A stretch of 64,000 bases of DNA from UBA3937 sp050951585 (GCA_050951585.1 JBMNJI010000006.1:248001-312000), one strand, 5' to 3'. Shown: positions 17,575-26,171, numbered from the stretch's first letter. Numbers and translations are program-made. Notes: generated by a model from the letters alone, not told the origin.

Positions 17575-18615
17575 TTAATACGGTTGGAGCTCCGCTAGCT
17601 CTGAAGCAATTTGCTCCGGCTCAGTATGTTCAGGATTGGGCAGCAGTGAGTCTCCTGCGGATTCGGAAGGCTGTTCCGCTTGTTCCGTTTGAGCAGGTTC
17701 TTCCGATTCTGCAGGCTCTTCAGATTCTTCGGCTTCTTCTTCTGCTGTTGCTTCACTCGGTTGATTTGGTTCTATTGGTTTCTCTGTGTTTTGTGGTTTT
17801 TGCGGTTCTTCCTGTTTTGGCGTTTTCTGTTCTTCCGCTTGTTCTCTTTGTTGATCCTCTTGAGTAATTACTTCTTTAACTTCATTGTTTTCTAATACAT
17901 ACGTCTTGGTGACAACCATTTCCCCGAGCGACCCTAAATCAATGCCGTTAATTTTGGCTAGGATACTCTGGGCAAATCCGAGTCTCATCGTGAACTTTTG
18001 CAGATCCTTAAATTCTAATTCTTGTTCAACTTCCATCGTGCCTTCATAGATTGTCTTATCGCTACCATCTTTAACCCGAACCCAGCAGGGTGAATTGACA
18101 CATTTCAAGGATAAGGTCATCGCTTCAACGATGGCGGGTGGTTCAGTTGAATTGCCTTGTTCTTCATCCGGCTGTGCGGGTAAAGGATTATTCTCTTCAG
18201 CTTCATTGCCGACCGGTGTATTATCGCTTACTTCCGGAAATTCAGGCAATGCTAAATATTGCTGATAAAAATAAGAAGTGCCGGCTAAGAAAAAAATGGC
18301 CAGTAAGGTTAACACAATCCTCATTTTGGTCTGCGAAGATATGTTTATACTCACTCTTTTTTTATTATGTTTGGGACATGGTCTGGCAATCTGCTCATTC
18401 ATTAGTTGGTAATAATATGTTTCGCTTAAGCCCAGATAACGACTATAGGTTCGAAAAAAACTTTTCAGATAAACCTGCCCGGGCAGTATTTCCCATTGTT
18501 CATTTTCCATCGCTTCCAAATAACGCCGCTGAATTTTTGTATCATTCTCTATCTGCTCAAAGGTAAAACCCTTTTCTAGGCGTGCATTTTTTAGAGCTTC
18601 ACCTATACTCTCCAA
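17575..18615 (-). CDS. rodZ: RodZ-like cell-shape protein with acidic C-terminal tail
   Basis: Helix-turn-helix membrane protein of the RodZ/YmfM type that links MreB to the envelope. An N-terminal Xre-like helix-turn-helix (residues 1-75, IGEALKNARLEKGFTFEQIE), a transmembrane helix near 105-124, and an extracytoplasmic DUF4115 domain near 170-250 are in the usual order. An atypical tail of about 90 residues rich in Glu, Pro, Gln and Ala follows. TTG start 4 bases after GGAGGGGGA-type ribosome site. It lies between spoIIIE and rimO, as ymfM does in Bacillus. Confidence 0.85.
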   Translation of the reverse strand: MESIGEALKNARLEKGFTFEQIENDTKIQRRYLEAMENEQWEILPGQVYLKSFFRTYSRYLGLSETYYYQLMNEQIARPCPKHNKKRVSINISSQTKMRIVLTLLAIFFLAGTSYFYQQYLALPEFPEVSDNTPVGNEAEENNPLPAQPDEEQGNSTEPPAIVEAMTLSLKCVNSPCWVRVKDGSDKTIYEGTMEVEQELEFKDLQKFTMRLGFAQSILAKINGIDLGSLGEMVVTKTYVLENNEVKEVITQEDQQREQAEEQKTPKQEEPQKPQNTEKPIEPNQPSEATAEEEAEESEEPAESEEPAQTEQAEQPSESAGDSLLPNPEHTEPEQIASELAELQPY

Positions 18616-18699
18616 TACTTCCCCCTCCTTCTATTCTAACAGTTTAAAGGATTGATTTACATTTATCAACTATTATTTAATATTTATAATTTCTCCGGT

Positions 18700-20937
18700 T
18701 TAAAGTCCAAAGGTTTTTTCATAGTCCTGCCAAGTCATTTTTATCGCGCGTGGTTTACTCCCTTCGTATCCGCCGACAATGCCTTTCTCTTCGAGCTGGT
18801 CAATAATACGTGCGGCACGGTTATAACCGATTCTCATGCGACGTTGCAAGAGAGAGATGGAAGCCTGCCCACTTTCGATAAAAAGCCTTGCTGCTTCGGC
18901 CAGTAACGGGTCGTCATCTGTCTGTTGTTCATTTTCGGTTATTGTATTTTCCCAGGGGTCTTCTAAAGACACCGGTTTGTTTTGTACTTTTAAGAATTCC
19001 ACTAAATCATCGATTTCCTGTTCTGATACATAGACACCTTGGACTCGAATAGGCTTGGCCATTCCGGTGGGATAAAACAACATATCACCTCGTCCTAAAA
19101 GATGTTCTGCTCCGCCCATGTCTAAAATGGTGCGCGAATCGGTTTGCGAAGAAACGGCAAAAGCTATCCGCGAAGGGATATTCGCTTTAATTACGCCGGT
19201 AATCACATCGACCGAAGGTCTCTGGGTAGCAATCACCAAATGAATCCCTGCCGCCCTAGCCATCTGTGCCAGGCGACAAATTGCGTCTTCCACATCAGCA
19301 GGTGCGACCATCATCAAATCAGCTAATTCATCAATAAAAATAACAATATACGGCAGTGGCGTAAATTCGGCCTCTTTTCTTTCTTTCAGCATTACTTCAT
19401 TATAACGCTGAATATCCTTTACGCCTGCCCCTGCAAACAGTTCATATCTGCTTTCCATTTCATTGATCGCCCAACGTAAAGCCGATGCTGCTTTTTTGGG
19501 GTCGGTCACCACCGGAGAAACCAGATGTGGGATGCCGTTAAAAGTAGAAAGTTCAACAACCTTTGGATCAATCATCAGCATTTTTACTTCATGCGGATAA
19601 GTCTTAAAAAGGATACTGGCAATTAATGAATTCATACAAACACTTTTTCCTGAACCCGTTGCCCCGGCGATCAGAAGATGAGGCATTTTACCTAAATCAG
19701 CCACAATAGGGTTCCCCGCAATATCTTTACCTAAGGCCACAGTTAATTTGGAAGAAGAATCATTAAATAAGCCTGTTTCAAGTATTTCCCGCAAAGAGAC
19801 AACGCCAATTTCCGGATTAGGCACTTCAATGCCGATTGCTGCCTTTCCGGGAATCGGGGCCTCAATACGCACCTGGGGAGCTGCCAAAGAAAGGGCGATA
19901 TCATCAGCTAAATTAACGATGCGGCTCACTTTGACTCCGGCGGGAGGCTGTAATTCGTATCTGGTGATACTTGGCCCTCTGCTGACCTGTGTCACTCTGG
20001 CTTTCACCCCAAAACTCTCCAAAGTCTCCTCCAAAATATGCACATTGTCGGTAATATCCTTATTTAAACGGATGCTTTTAACTTTGGGCGGGGTTTTCAT
20101 TAATTCATACGGAGGAAGCTGATATTCATCCATGGCATTTGCTTTAGTGACACTATGAGGAATTTCACTTTCATTTTCCCTCGTTGTTTTTTGCATGGTT
20201 TTGATTATCGCCGGAGACGAATTTACTTCATCCATCATCGCTTCCGCTTTTTCATCAGGATCAATTATTACCTGACTGGTTTGCCCGTGCTTTTTATTCC
20301 TTTTTTCCGTTCTAGGATTGTATATGTCTTCCGGCGTATCTTCTTCCTGCTCTTCAACTTCTTCAAAGAGAAAATTAACTAATTCCTGTCGTGTTTGCGC
20401 CGAAAAAGTCTTCAGAAAGCGGAAGATCCCTCCAAACATTTCGGTAATGGTTTTTTTGAATAAACCAACCGCCGCAGCGGCAATCAAGACACTCCAAAAA
20501 ATATACGAACCAAGACTGCCGATGAGCGTTAAGGAAATTCTCGACATTAAGGCGCCGATCACTCCACCGCCTAAGCCGGCCCAACCCGCGGCAAACGTCT
20601 GGATTTCCGGTGTTAGATTTAAGTGTAATATCGCTAAGATGGCCAGGAAAAGCGCCAGCGCAGAAAAATAAGACAGACAGTCAAAGGTGATTTTCTTTGT
20701 TAATTTACTGATGCCGATCAAAAATAAAAGGATTGGTACGAGAATCTTGCCTGAACCACAAAAATTATTTAAAACACTATTGATAAAACTGCCAACAGCT
20801 CCGATAGACAGTGCATTGTCGGTCGTATTTCCTTTCCAGATGCAAAAAGAGATAAATAAAGCCAACGCTAAGAGAAAAATTCCGATAAACTCCTGTTTTA
20901 TTTCCTCTTTAATAACAGACTTTTTTTGTTTTGGCAT
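18700..20937 (-). CDS. spoIIIE: DNA translocase FtsK/SpoIIIE family
   Basis: Membrane-anchored ATP-driven DNA pump that moves chromosomes through closing septa, including the sporulation septum. Four hydrophobic helices occupy roughly residues 15-165, then an acidic linker, alpha/beta motor with Walker A GATGSGKS near 420 and a Walker B FIDELADL near 530, and a C-terminal gamma winged-helix domain (from about 675) for reading orientation sequences. 745 residues, close to Bacillus SpoIIIE. Position next to tepA and ylzJ is as in Bacillus. Confidence 0.96.
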   Translation of the reverse strand: MPKQKKSVIKEEIKQEFIGIFLLALALFISFCIWKGNTTDNALSIGAVGSFINSVLNNFCGSGKILVPILLFLIGISKLTKKITFDCLSYFSALALFLAILAILHLNLTPEIQTFAAGWAGLGGGVIGALMSRISLTLIGSLGSYIFWSVLIAAAAVGLFKKTITEMFGGIFRFLKTFSAQTRQELVNFLFEEVEEQEEDTPEDIYNPRTEKRNKKHGQTSQVIIDPDEKAEAMMDEVNSSPAIIKTMQKTTRENESEIPHSVTKANAMDEYQLPPYELMKTPPKVKSIRLNKDITDNVHILEETLESFGVKARVTQVSRGPSITRYELQPPAGVKVSRIVNLADDIALSLAAPQVRIEAPIPGKAAIGIEVPNPEIGVVSLREILETGLFNDSSSKLTVALGKDIAGNPIVADLGKMPHLLIAGATGSGKSVCMNSLIASILFKTYPHEVKMLMIDPKVVELSTFNGIPHLVSPVVTDPKKAASALRWAINEMESRYELFAGAGVKDIQRYNEVMLKERKEAEFTPLPYIVIFIDELADLMMVAPADVEDAICRLAQMARAAGIHLVIATQRPSVDVITGVIKANIPSRIAFAVSSQTDSRTILDMGGAEHLLGRGDMLFYPTGMAKPIRVQGVYVSEQEIDDLVEFLKVQNKPVSLEDPWENTITENEQQTDDDPLLAEAARLFIESGQASISLLQRRMRIGYNRAARIIDQLEEKGIVGGYEGSKPRAIKMTWQDYEKTFGL

Positions 20938-20951
20938 GGTTCCACCTCTAT

Positions 20952-20989
20952 TTCATGTAAAAGAGTATTGTTCATGTAAAAGAGCATTG
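20952..20989. repeat. Tandem 19-base direct repeat upstream of spoIIIE
   Basis: Two adjacent copies of TTCATGTAAAAGAGYATTG (plus-strand reading) differing at one base (T or C), between the ylzJ 3' hairpin and the spoIIIE start. The second copy is part of the hairpin stem. Confidence 0.75.
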
Positions 20990-21011
20990 ACATCATTTGT
21001 CAACACTCTTT
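20979..21011 (-). terminator. Probable weak terminator after ylzJ
   Basis: Minus strand AAAGAG-TG-TTGACA, 5-base loop, TGTCAA-TG-CTCTTT followed by TACATG. Two 6-pair blocks separated by an imperfect 2-base step; the U-run is short, so readthrough into spoIIIE is likely. Confidence 0.5.
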
Positions 21012-21027
21012 ATTATAAGCGTTATTT

Positions 21028-21249
21028 TCATTTAGTACAATCACTCATTATTACTCTTCCCGGTTGACATACAACATTTAGAAAATGAGCCGGATCACTG
21101 CTGATAATCTTTTCGATCACCGGTGACTGACCGTCCACAATTTTTAATTGCACCGGAATACCCGCAACGACTCCCTCTCGATACTCAATCCTATTCTTTC
21201 CTTCGTCGTGCCATAATATTTCCGGTGGCACAGGAGTATAGATAATCAC
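21028..21249 (-). CDS. ylzJ: YlzJ-like small protein
   Basis: A 73-residue protein starting MIIYTPVPPEIL, the conserved opening of the YlzJ family, with GIPVQLKIVDG in the middle. Function unknown; the family is conserved directly after tepA in spore formers, as here. The ATG overlaps the tepA stop by four bases. Confidence 0.85.
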   Translation of the reverse strand: MIIYTPVPPEILWHDEGKNRIEYREGVVAGIPVQLKIVDGQSPVIEKIISSDPAHFLNVVCQPGRVIMSDCTK

Positions 21250-21983
21250 TGCAAAGTTCTCCCCTTCTTCTTTTGTATTGTGATAAGCTCTTTTAATTTG
21301 TTTACCGCGGGGGCAAGACTACCCACTTCATTAATCAGTCCGCACTTGACGGCATCAACTCCCACTAACACCGTTCCAATATCGCGGGCTAAATCGCCTG
21401 TCTGAAACATTAGTTCCCGTAGTTTTTCCTGAGAAATATGGGAGTGTTTTTCCACAAAATGAATGACCCGATCCTGCATTTTATCCAGATATTCATATGT
21501 CTGCGGAACGCCAATAACCAGACCTGTCAAGCGAATCGGATGGATGGTCATCGTTGCCGTCTCAGCAATATATGAATAATCAGCCGACACAGCGATCGGC
21601 ACACCAATACTGTGTCCTCCTCCTAAAACGATTGATACCGTCGGTTTAGACAAGCCATCAATCATTTCCGCAATAGCTAGACCAGCTTCCACATCACCCC
21701 CGACCGTATTAAGGATTACCAATAAACCTTCAATATTCGGATTTTGTTCAACGGCAATCAACTGCGGAATGATATGTTCATATTTAGTTGTCTTATTCTG
21801 GGGAGGCAAAAGAAGATGGCCTTCAATCTGGCCGACAATCGTTAAGCAATGAATATTGGAAACCTGTTCCCGGGGTTCTTGCGGAACCTGCGGTACTCCT
21901 AATTCCTTAATACTCTCCAGCATGGGATCTTTAATTCTTTTTCTCCCTCGTGAACCGGGAATATGAGGTGTTTCATTGGGCAA
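21246..21983 (-). CDS. tepA: ClpP-like translocation-enhancing protein TepA
   Basis: ClpP-fold serine peptidase-like protein; Bacillus TepA has been linked to protein secretion and spore outgrowth. The fold is visible as TIVGQIEGHLLLP, NTVGGDVEAGLAIAEMI, LGGGHSIGVPIAVSAD and MTIHPIRLTG. I start it at the TTG at 21983, eight bases after AAAGGAGG, giving 245 residues; an upstream in-frame ATG at 22016 has no ribosome site. The N-terminal 50 residues are basic and proline-rich. ylzJ follows with overlap. Confidence 0.88.
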   Translation of the reverse strand: MPNETPHIPGSRGRKRIKDPMLESIKELGVPQVPQEPREQVSNIHCLTIVGQIEGHLLLPPQNKTTKYEHIIPQLIAVEQNPNIEGLLVILNTVGGDVEAGLAIAEMIDGLSKPTVSIVLGGGHSIGVPIAVSADYSYIAETATMTIHPIRLTGLVIGVPQTYEYLDKMQDRVIHFVEKHSHISQEKLRELMFQTGDLARDIGTVLVGVDAVKCGLINEVGSLAPAVNKLKELITIQKKKGRTLQ

Positions 21984-22043
21984 ATGGCTTTCCTCCTTTA
22001 CTTGCTTGCAAAACACTCTAAAACTATTGTGCGTATATCCATA

Positions 22044-22084
22044 AGAAAAATGCGCTCATTGAAGTAATTATCAATGAACGCATT
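22044..22084 (-). terminator. Rho-independent terminator after RNase J
   Basis: Minus strand AATGCGTTCATTGA, 8-base loop, TCAATGAGCGCATT then TTTCTTAT: 14-pair stem with one G-U pair. It starts 30 bases after the RNase J stop and lies before tepA. Confidence 0.87.
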
Positions 22085-22113
22085 AACTTGCTTCTGACAG
22101 GCATTTCGCACCA

Positions 22114-23778
22114 TTAAATTTCCATAATAATTGGGATAATCATAGGTCTTCTTCTGGTTTTTTCGTAAAGGAATTTTCCTAGGACATCTCTTACTTGCGA
22201 CTTGATCGTTGTCCAGTCGGCGATATTTTTCTCAAAGCATTTATCGAGCACGAATTTGACTTTTTCCTTTGCTTCATCCATTAGTTCTTCAGACTCCCGC
22301 ACATAGACAAAGCCCCGTGAAACGATATCCGGACCGGCTACAACCAAATTCGCTTCCGTATTAATTGTCACCACAATAATCAGAATGCCATCCTGTGAAA
22401 GCTGTTTCCGGTCACGTAAAACAATATTCCCGACATCACCAACTCCCAGTCCGTCAACAAGAATTCTTCCTGCTGTGACCGTGCCACTCACTGTACCGGA
22501 ATCTGCCGTAAAATCAAGGACCTGTCCATTTTCGGCGATGAAAATATTTTCCGACGGAATGCCAAGAAGGGTGGCGATATTGGCATGTTTAACCAGATGA
22601 CGATATTCCCCATGGACTGGCACGAAAAATTTGGGTTTAACCAGATTAAGCATCATTTTCAGTTCTTCCTGGCTGGCATGACCGGAAACATGCACTCCAT
22701 TGATCGATTCATAAATGACATTGGCGCCTTGATGAAAAAGCTGATTGATGGTTCTGGCGACTAATTTTTCATTCCCAGGAATCGGTTGGGCGGAGATAAC
22801 CACCGTATCACCCGGCACTATTTCCACCTTCCGATGATCCGACATCGCCATTCGTGTAAGAGCAGACATTGGCTCACCCTGACTTCCGGTCGTAAGAATA
22901 GTAAGTTTTTCATGCGAATAATTACCAATCTCCTCAATGTCAATCAAGGTATTTTCAGGCACGGTAAGATACCCAACTTCTTTAGCAATATTGGCGACAT
23001 TCACCATGCTTCTGCCAACAATAGCCACTTTACGCCCGGATCTAGCGGATGAATTGATTACCTGCTGAATACGATGGACATTAGATGCAAATGTTGCGAC
23101 GATGACTCTATGCTCAGCATTACGGAACACTTCATCGAAAGTTTCCCCTACCGCACGTTCGGAGTACGTAAAACCGGGTCTCTCCACGTTTGTGCTATCG
23201 GAAAGCATCACTAGAACGCCCTTTTTACCAATTTCTGCAATCCTGGCGAAATCAGTCACTTCACCATCTACAGGCGTCTGATCCAATTTAAAATCTCCCG
23301 TATGTAATACAGTTCCCACGGGTGTATGAATAGCTATTCCGACCGCATCAGGAATGCTATGGCTAACCTTAAAAAATTCCACTCGGAAGTTTTTGCCGAG
23401 TTTGATGTTATCATGTGGTCTAATCGTCACTAGTTTGGTATTCGTCACATTATTCTCTTTTAATTTTTCTTTGACTAAACCCAAAGTCAGCCTTGTTCCG
23501 TAAACAGGTGCATTAATCTCTTTCAGGACATACGGTAAGGCACCGATATGGTCCTCATGCCCATGGGTCAGGACAATCCCTTTAATCAGTTTCTTGTTTT
23601 CAATTAAAAAGGTGAAATCAGGAATAACAATATCTATTCCGAGCATTTCATCCTCAGGAAACATCATCCCGCAATCAATCACCATAATTTCCCCATCACA
23701 AAGCACAGCCGTCATGTTTTTACCGATTTCCCCGAGGCCGCCCAAGGGAATCAAAGAAAGCTTTTCAATTTCTGACAT
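22114..23778 (-). CDS. rnj: Ribonuclease J
   Basis: Metallo-beta-lactamase RNase with 5'-3' exo- and endonuclease activity on mRNA and rRNA. Metal motif HGHEDHIGALPYV near residue 73-85, HTGDFKLD near 162, and beta-CASP motifs through HVSGHAS near 368; the C-terminal domain ends at 554. I start at the ATG at 23778 behind GAGGAGG (MSEIEKLS); the longer frame to 23826 is not needed. Only one RNase J is seen at this locus; the position matches Bacillus rnjB (ymfA) beside tepA. It has a long leader with two hairpins. Confidence 0.96.
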   Translation of the reverse strand: MSEIEKLSLIPLGGLGEIGKNMTAVLCDGEIMVIDCGMMFPEDEMLGIDIVIPDFTFLIENKKLIKGIVLTHGHEDHIGALPYVLKEINAPVYGTRLTLGLVKEKLKENNVTNTKLVTIRPHDNIKLGKNFRVEFFKVSHSIPDAVGIAIHTPVGTVLHTGDFKLDQTPVDGEVTDFARIAEIGKKGVLVMLSDSTNVERPGFTYSERAVGETFDEVFRNAEHRVIVATFASNVHRIQQVINSSARSGRKVAIVGRSMVNVANIAKEVGYLTVPENTLIDIEEIGNYSHEKLTILTTGSQGEPMSALTRMAMSDHRKVEIVPGDTVVISAQPIPGNEKLVARTINQLFHQGANVIYESINGVHVSGHASQEELKMMLNLVKPKFFVPVHGEYRHLVKHANIATLLGIPSENIFIAENGQVLDFTADSGTVSGTVTAGRILVDGLGVGDVGNIVLRDRKQLSQDGILIIVVTINTEANLVVAGPDIVSRGFVYVRESEELMDEAKEKVKFVLDKCFEKNIADWTTIKSQVRDVLGKFLYEKTRRRPMIIPIIMEI

Positions 23779-23813
23779 TACTAACCTCCTCAAATACAAA
23801 TAAATAATTTTGA

Positions 23814-23837
23814 AAAAACTCCGCACTTATTAAGTGC
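23814..23837 (-). other. Second hairpin/U-run in the RNase J leader
   Basis: Minus strand GCACTT, 3-base loop, AAGTGC (23823-23837), then GGAG and six U. Resembles a weak terminator 36 bases before the RNase J start. See the finding on this leader. Confidence 0.4.
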
Positions 23838-23862
23838 ACGCAACAGTGTGAAATAGTATATG

Positions 23863-23900
23863 AAAAAAAACCTTCTAAATTAAGTCCGGTCAGAAGGTTT
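23863..23900 (-). terminator. Hairpin with U-run in the RNase J leader (possible attenuator)
   Basis: Minus strand AAACCTTCT, 15-base loop, AGAAGGTTT then further U (eight consecutive in total). It lies downstream of a -10 TATAAT element and about 85 bases before RNase J, so it may control readthrough into the gene instead of ending dapA, which has its own strong terminator. Confidence 0.65.
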
Positions 23901-23942
23901 CTCATACCCTAAAACTACCTCGCTCATTAATTCATTATTTCT

Positions 23943-23971
23943 ATTATAGCTTAATTTTATGTAATAAACAA
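23943..23971 (-). promoter_or_regulatory. Candidate sigma-A promoter of RNase J
   Basis: Minus strand -10 TATAAT (23943-23948), 17-base spacer, -35 TTGTTT (23966-23971; 3 of 6). It would start transcription near 23936, between the dapA terminator and the leader hairpins. Confidence 0.6.
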
Positions 23972-23974
23972 GCA

Positions 23975-24011
23975 GATAAAAAACTACCGCCATTTTTTCG
24001 ATGGCGGTAGT
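23975..24011 (-). terminator. Rho-independent terminator after dapA
   Basis: Minus strand ACTACCGCCAT, 7-base loop, ATGGCGGTAGT then TTTTTATC: perfect 11-pair stem, 32 bases after the dapA stop. Confidence 0.95.
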
Positions 24012-24043
24012 CGTTTTTAGAGCATACTGAAAAAAGATCCTAT

Positions 24044-24934
24044 TTAAAGGAGTCCGGCCTTCCGCATCGCCTCAGCGATAGCCTGTGTCTCCGCAACTGT
24101 GGCATCAACGAGTGGTAAACGAAGTTTACCCGAGGGTCGCCCTAACAATGCCAGCGCTTTCTTCACCGGCACCGGATTTGTCGTCATGAACATCGTTTTA
24201 ATCAGCGGAAACAGTTTTAAATGTATCTTCGCGGCTGTATTAATATCTCCTTGCAGATAGGCCTCAATCATGGCCCTCATCTCCCTGGCGGCGATATGGG
24301 CAACCACACTGATGATGCCATAGCAACCTACCGCTAGCATCGGTAACGTCAAACTGTCGTCACCGCTATAAACATAGAAACATTCCGGAACGGCATTTTT
24401 TAAAGCAGAAACCTGATCCATATTCCCACAGGCTTCCTTAACCGCCACAATATTCGGCACATCAGCCGCTAATCTTGCTACCGTATCCGGTAATACGTTG
24501 ACAGAAGTTCTGCCGGGTACATTATATACAATAACCGGAAGATCAGTCACCGCGGCGATTGTTTTAAAATGTTGATATAACCCCTCCTGGCTTGGTTTAT
24601 TATAATACGGGGCAACCAACATCACACCGTCTACACCGGTTTTTGCCGCCGCTTCTGTCAAACTAACGCTGTCCCGCGTGGAATTTGAACCTGTCCCGGC
24701 AATAATCGTAGCGCGGGAACCGATCGCTTCTTTAACCGCCTTATATAAATCCAGCTTTTCCTGCATACTCAAATTGGGTGATTCTCCTGTAGTACCGGCA
24801 ATAACCAATCCGTCATTTCCATCATCAATTAATTGCTGGGCTAACTTTTGCGCACCGTCAAAATCAATACTTGAATCGTCCTTTAAGGGAGTGACCATAG
24901 CTGTCATTAATCTGGGTAATTTTGTCCCAGTCAT
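24044..24934 (-). CDS. dapA: 4-hydroxy-tetrahydrodipicolinate synthase
   Basis: Condenses pyruvate with aspartate semialdehyde, the first committed step to lysine and diaminopimelate (and dipicolinate in spores). Residues typical of the family: TTGESPNLS near 46-54, the catalytic tyrosine in YNVPGRTSV near 137-145 and the Schiff-base lysine in VAVKEACGN near 163-171. 296 residues. Cotranscribed with dapB under the lysine riboswitch. Confidence 0.97.
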   Translation of the reverse strand: MTGTKLPRLMTAMVTPLKDDSSIDFDGAQKLAQQLIDDGNDGLVIAGTTGESPNLSMQEKLDLYKAVKEAIGSRATIIAGTGSNSTRDSVSLTEAAAKTGVDGVMLVAPYYNKPSQEGLYQHFKTIAAVTDLPVIVYNVPGRTSVNVLPDTVARLAADVPNIVAVKEACGNMDQVSALKNAVPECFYVYSGDDSLTLPMLAVGCYGIISVVAHIAAREMRAMIEAYLQGDINTAAKIHLKLFPLIKTMFMTTNPVPVKKALALLGRPSGKLRLPLVDATVAETQAIAEAMRKAGLL

Positions 24935-25012
24935 AACTATCCCTCCTAATCATTTTCCTTCTGTTTCTTTTTTGACCTGTTTTGAATATTATATTCATCT
25001 TTACTATTCTTG

Positions 25013-25819
25013 CTAAGCATTCATTTCTAAAATTTGTTCCAGACCAATGATTAGACCTTTCCAAAGCTTAACCTTCCGCACGGCTAATACAATGCCCGGG
25101 ATAAAAGATTCCCTTGAAAAAGAATCATGCCGGACCGTTAATAATTCCCCAACCCCTGAAAAAAGCACCTCTTGATGAGCGACAAGACTTTGCAGCCGTA
25201 CACTATGAATCTGCGTTCCGTCGAAATTACCTCCGCGGGGAGCCGGCAATTTTGGGGCGGCTGTTACTTCGTCAGACGTCAGATATTGACTCATTTGCAT
25301 TTTACGTGCAGTGGTAATTGCCGTTCCCGATGGGCTGTCAACCTTCTTGTCATTGTGATATTCGATAATTTCAGCTTGCTTGTAATATTTTGCCGCCTCC
25401 TGGGCGAATTTCATCATCAACACCGCGCCCAGCGAAAAATTTGGCGCGATAAACATTGATGTATTATTTTCATCAGTCAAACGGGCAAATCTGGCTAAAT
25501 CCTCTTCCGTTAACCCTGTAGTACCAGCCACCACAGATACGCCGTGCTGAAGAACGACAGCGATGTTTTTACAGGCGGCATCTTTATGAGTAAAATCGAT
25601 GACCATGTCTGGTTTTACTTTCTCTAAAAGCTCTGCTAGCCGGTCGGTTACCGTAACGCCTAATGCCGGAATTCCGGCTAACAATCCGGCATCCTGGCCT
25701 AGATTCTGGATATCCACCGCGCCGACTATTTCTATGTCATCATATTCGCTTAATCCTTTGATAATTTGCCGACCCATTTTCCCACTCGCACCGATCATCG
25801 CTATTCTATGCTTTGTCAT
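25013..25819 (-). CDS. dapB: 4-hydroxy-tetrahydrodipicolinate reductase
   Basis: NAD(P)H-dependent enzyme using the DapA product. Nucleotide-binding IGASGKMGRQI at residues 9-19, DFTHKDA near 80, and the signature EYHNDKKVDSPSGTA near 158-172 are present. I start at the ATG at 25819 (MTKHRIAM), seven bases after AAAGGTGG; an earlier in-frame ATG at 25837 precedes that site. 268 residues. First gene after the lysine riboswitch. Confidence 0.96.
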   Translation of the reverse strand: MTKHRIAMIGASGKMGRQIIKGLSEYDDIEIVGAVDIQNLGQDAGLLAGIPALGVTVTDRLAELLEKVKPDMVIDFTHKDAACKNIAVVLQHGVSVVAGTTGLTEEDLARFARLTDENNTSMFIAPNFSLGAVLMMKFAQEAAKYYKQAEIIEYHNDKKVDSPSGTAITTARKMQMSQYLTSDEVTAAPKLPAPRGGNFDGTQIHSVRLQSLVAHQEVLFSGVGELLTVRHDSFSRESFIPGIVLAVRKVKLWKGLIIGLEQILEMNA

Positions 25820-25861
25820 CGAAAGCCCACCTTTCATTTTTTAATTATTATTTAAAGAGAA

Positions 25862-25892
25862 TAATAAAAAGCTACAGGTAACCCCTATAGCT
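25862..25892 (-). terminator. Riboswitch terminator of dapBA
   Basis: Minus strand AGCTATAGG, 5-base loop, CCTGTAGCT then TTTTTATTATT: 9 pairs with one G-U. Its loop and 3' arm (GTTACCT, 25876-25882) can instead pair with AGGTAAC at 25905-25911, which gives the antiterminator. Confidence 0.85.
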
Positions 25893-25904
25893 AAAATGCT
25901 AATT

Positions 25905-26124
25905 GTTACCTCCTCTCCGCCCCAACGTGAGATAGTACTCCATCTGGTATCGGGCAGATGTACCAGATGACAGTCCTGCATTTTTTCAATGCAGTCCCAG
26001 CATAGTGATCCGGCCAATCAACTACACTTCGGCAAAAATCCCTTTCAGGCGGTTCAACGCTGCCAGCTCCCCGCACTACTGATGATTTTCGCGACCCCTA
26101 CCCCACTCTGAGGGAGTGAGGTAT
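25905..26124 (-). promoter_or_regulatory. Lysine riboswitch (L box) aptamer
   Basis: The minus strand carries the lysine-aptamer landmarks in order: GGGGTCGCGA (about 26088-26098), ATCAGTAGT, GCCTGAAAGGGA, TTTGCCGAAGTG, GGGACTGCATTG with its TGCAGGACTGTCAT partner, and GTACTATCTCACG closing back toward P1. Closing pairs ACCTC near 26120 and GAGGT near 25907 form P1. With lysine, P1 holds GAGGT and the terminator forms; without it the antiterminator forms. It sits between a strong promoter and dapB. This family is known to control lysine genes in Firmicutes. Confidence 0.92.
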
Positions 26125-26142
26125 ATCTATTAATTTTAGTTA

Positions 26143-26171
26143 ATTTTATGATGCAACTTATTATTTGTCAA
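26143..26171 (-). promoter_or_regulatory. Sigma-A promoter of dapBA
   Basis: Minus strand -35 TTGACA (26166-26171), 17 bases, -10 TAAAAT (26143-26148). Transcription would begin a few bases before the lysine aptamer. Confidence 0.87.

Noticed and set aside
17496..17867. Plus-strand ORF of 123 codons, hydrophobic, Leu/Val-rich
   Set aside because: It is the complement of the Glu-rich tail of the RodZ-like protein; low-complexity codons give false hydrophobic frames.
20952..20989. CRISPR-like repeat
   Set aside because: Only two adjacent copies without spacers.
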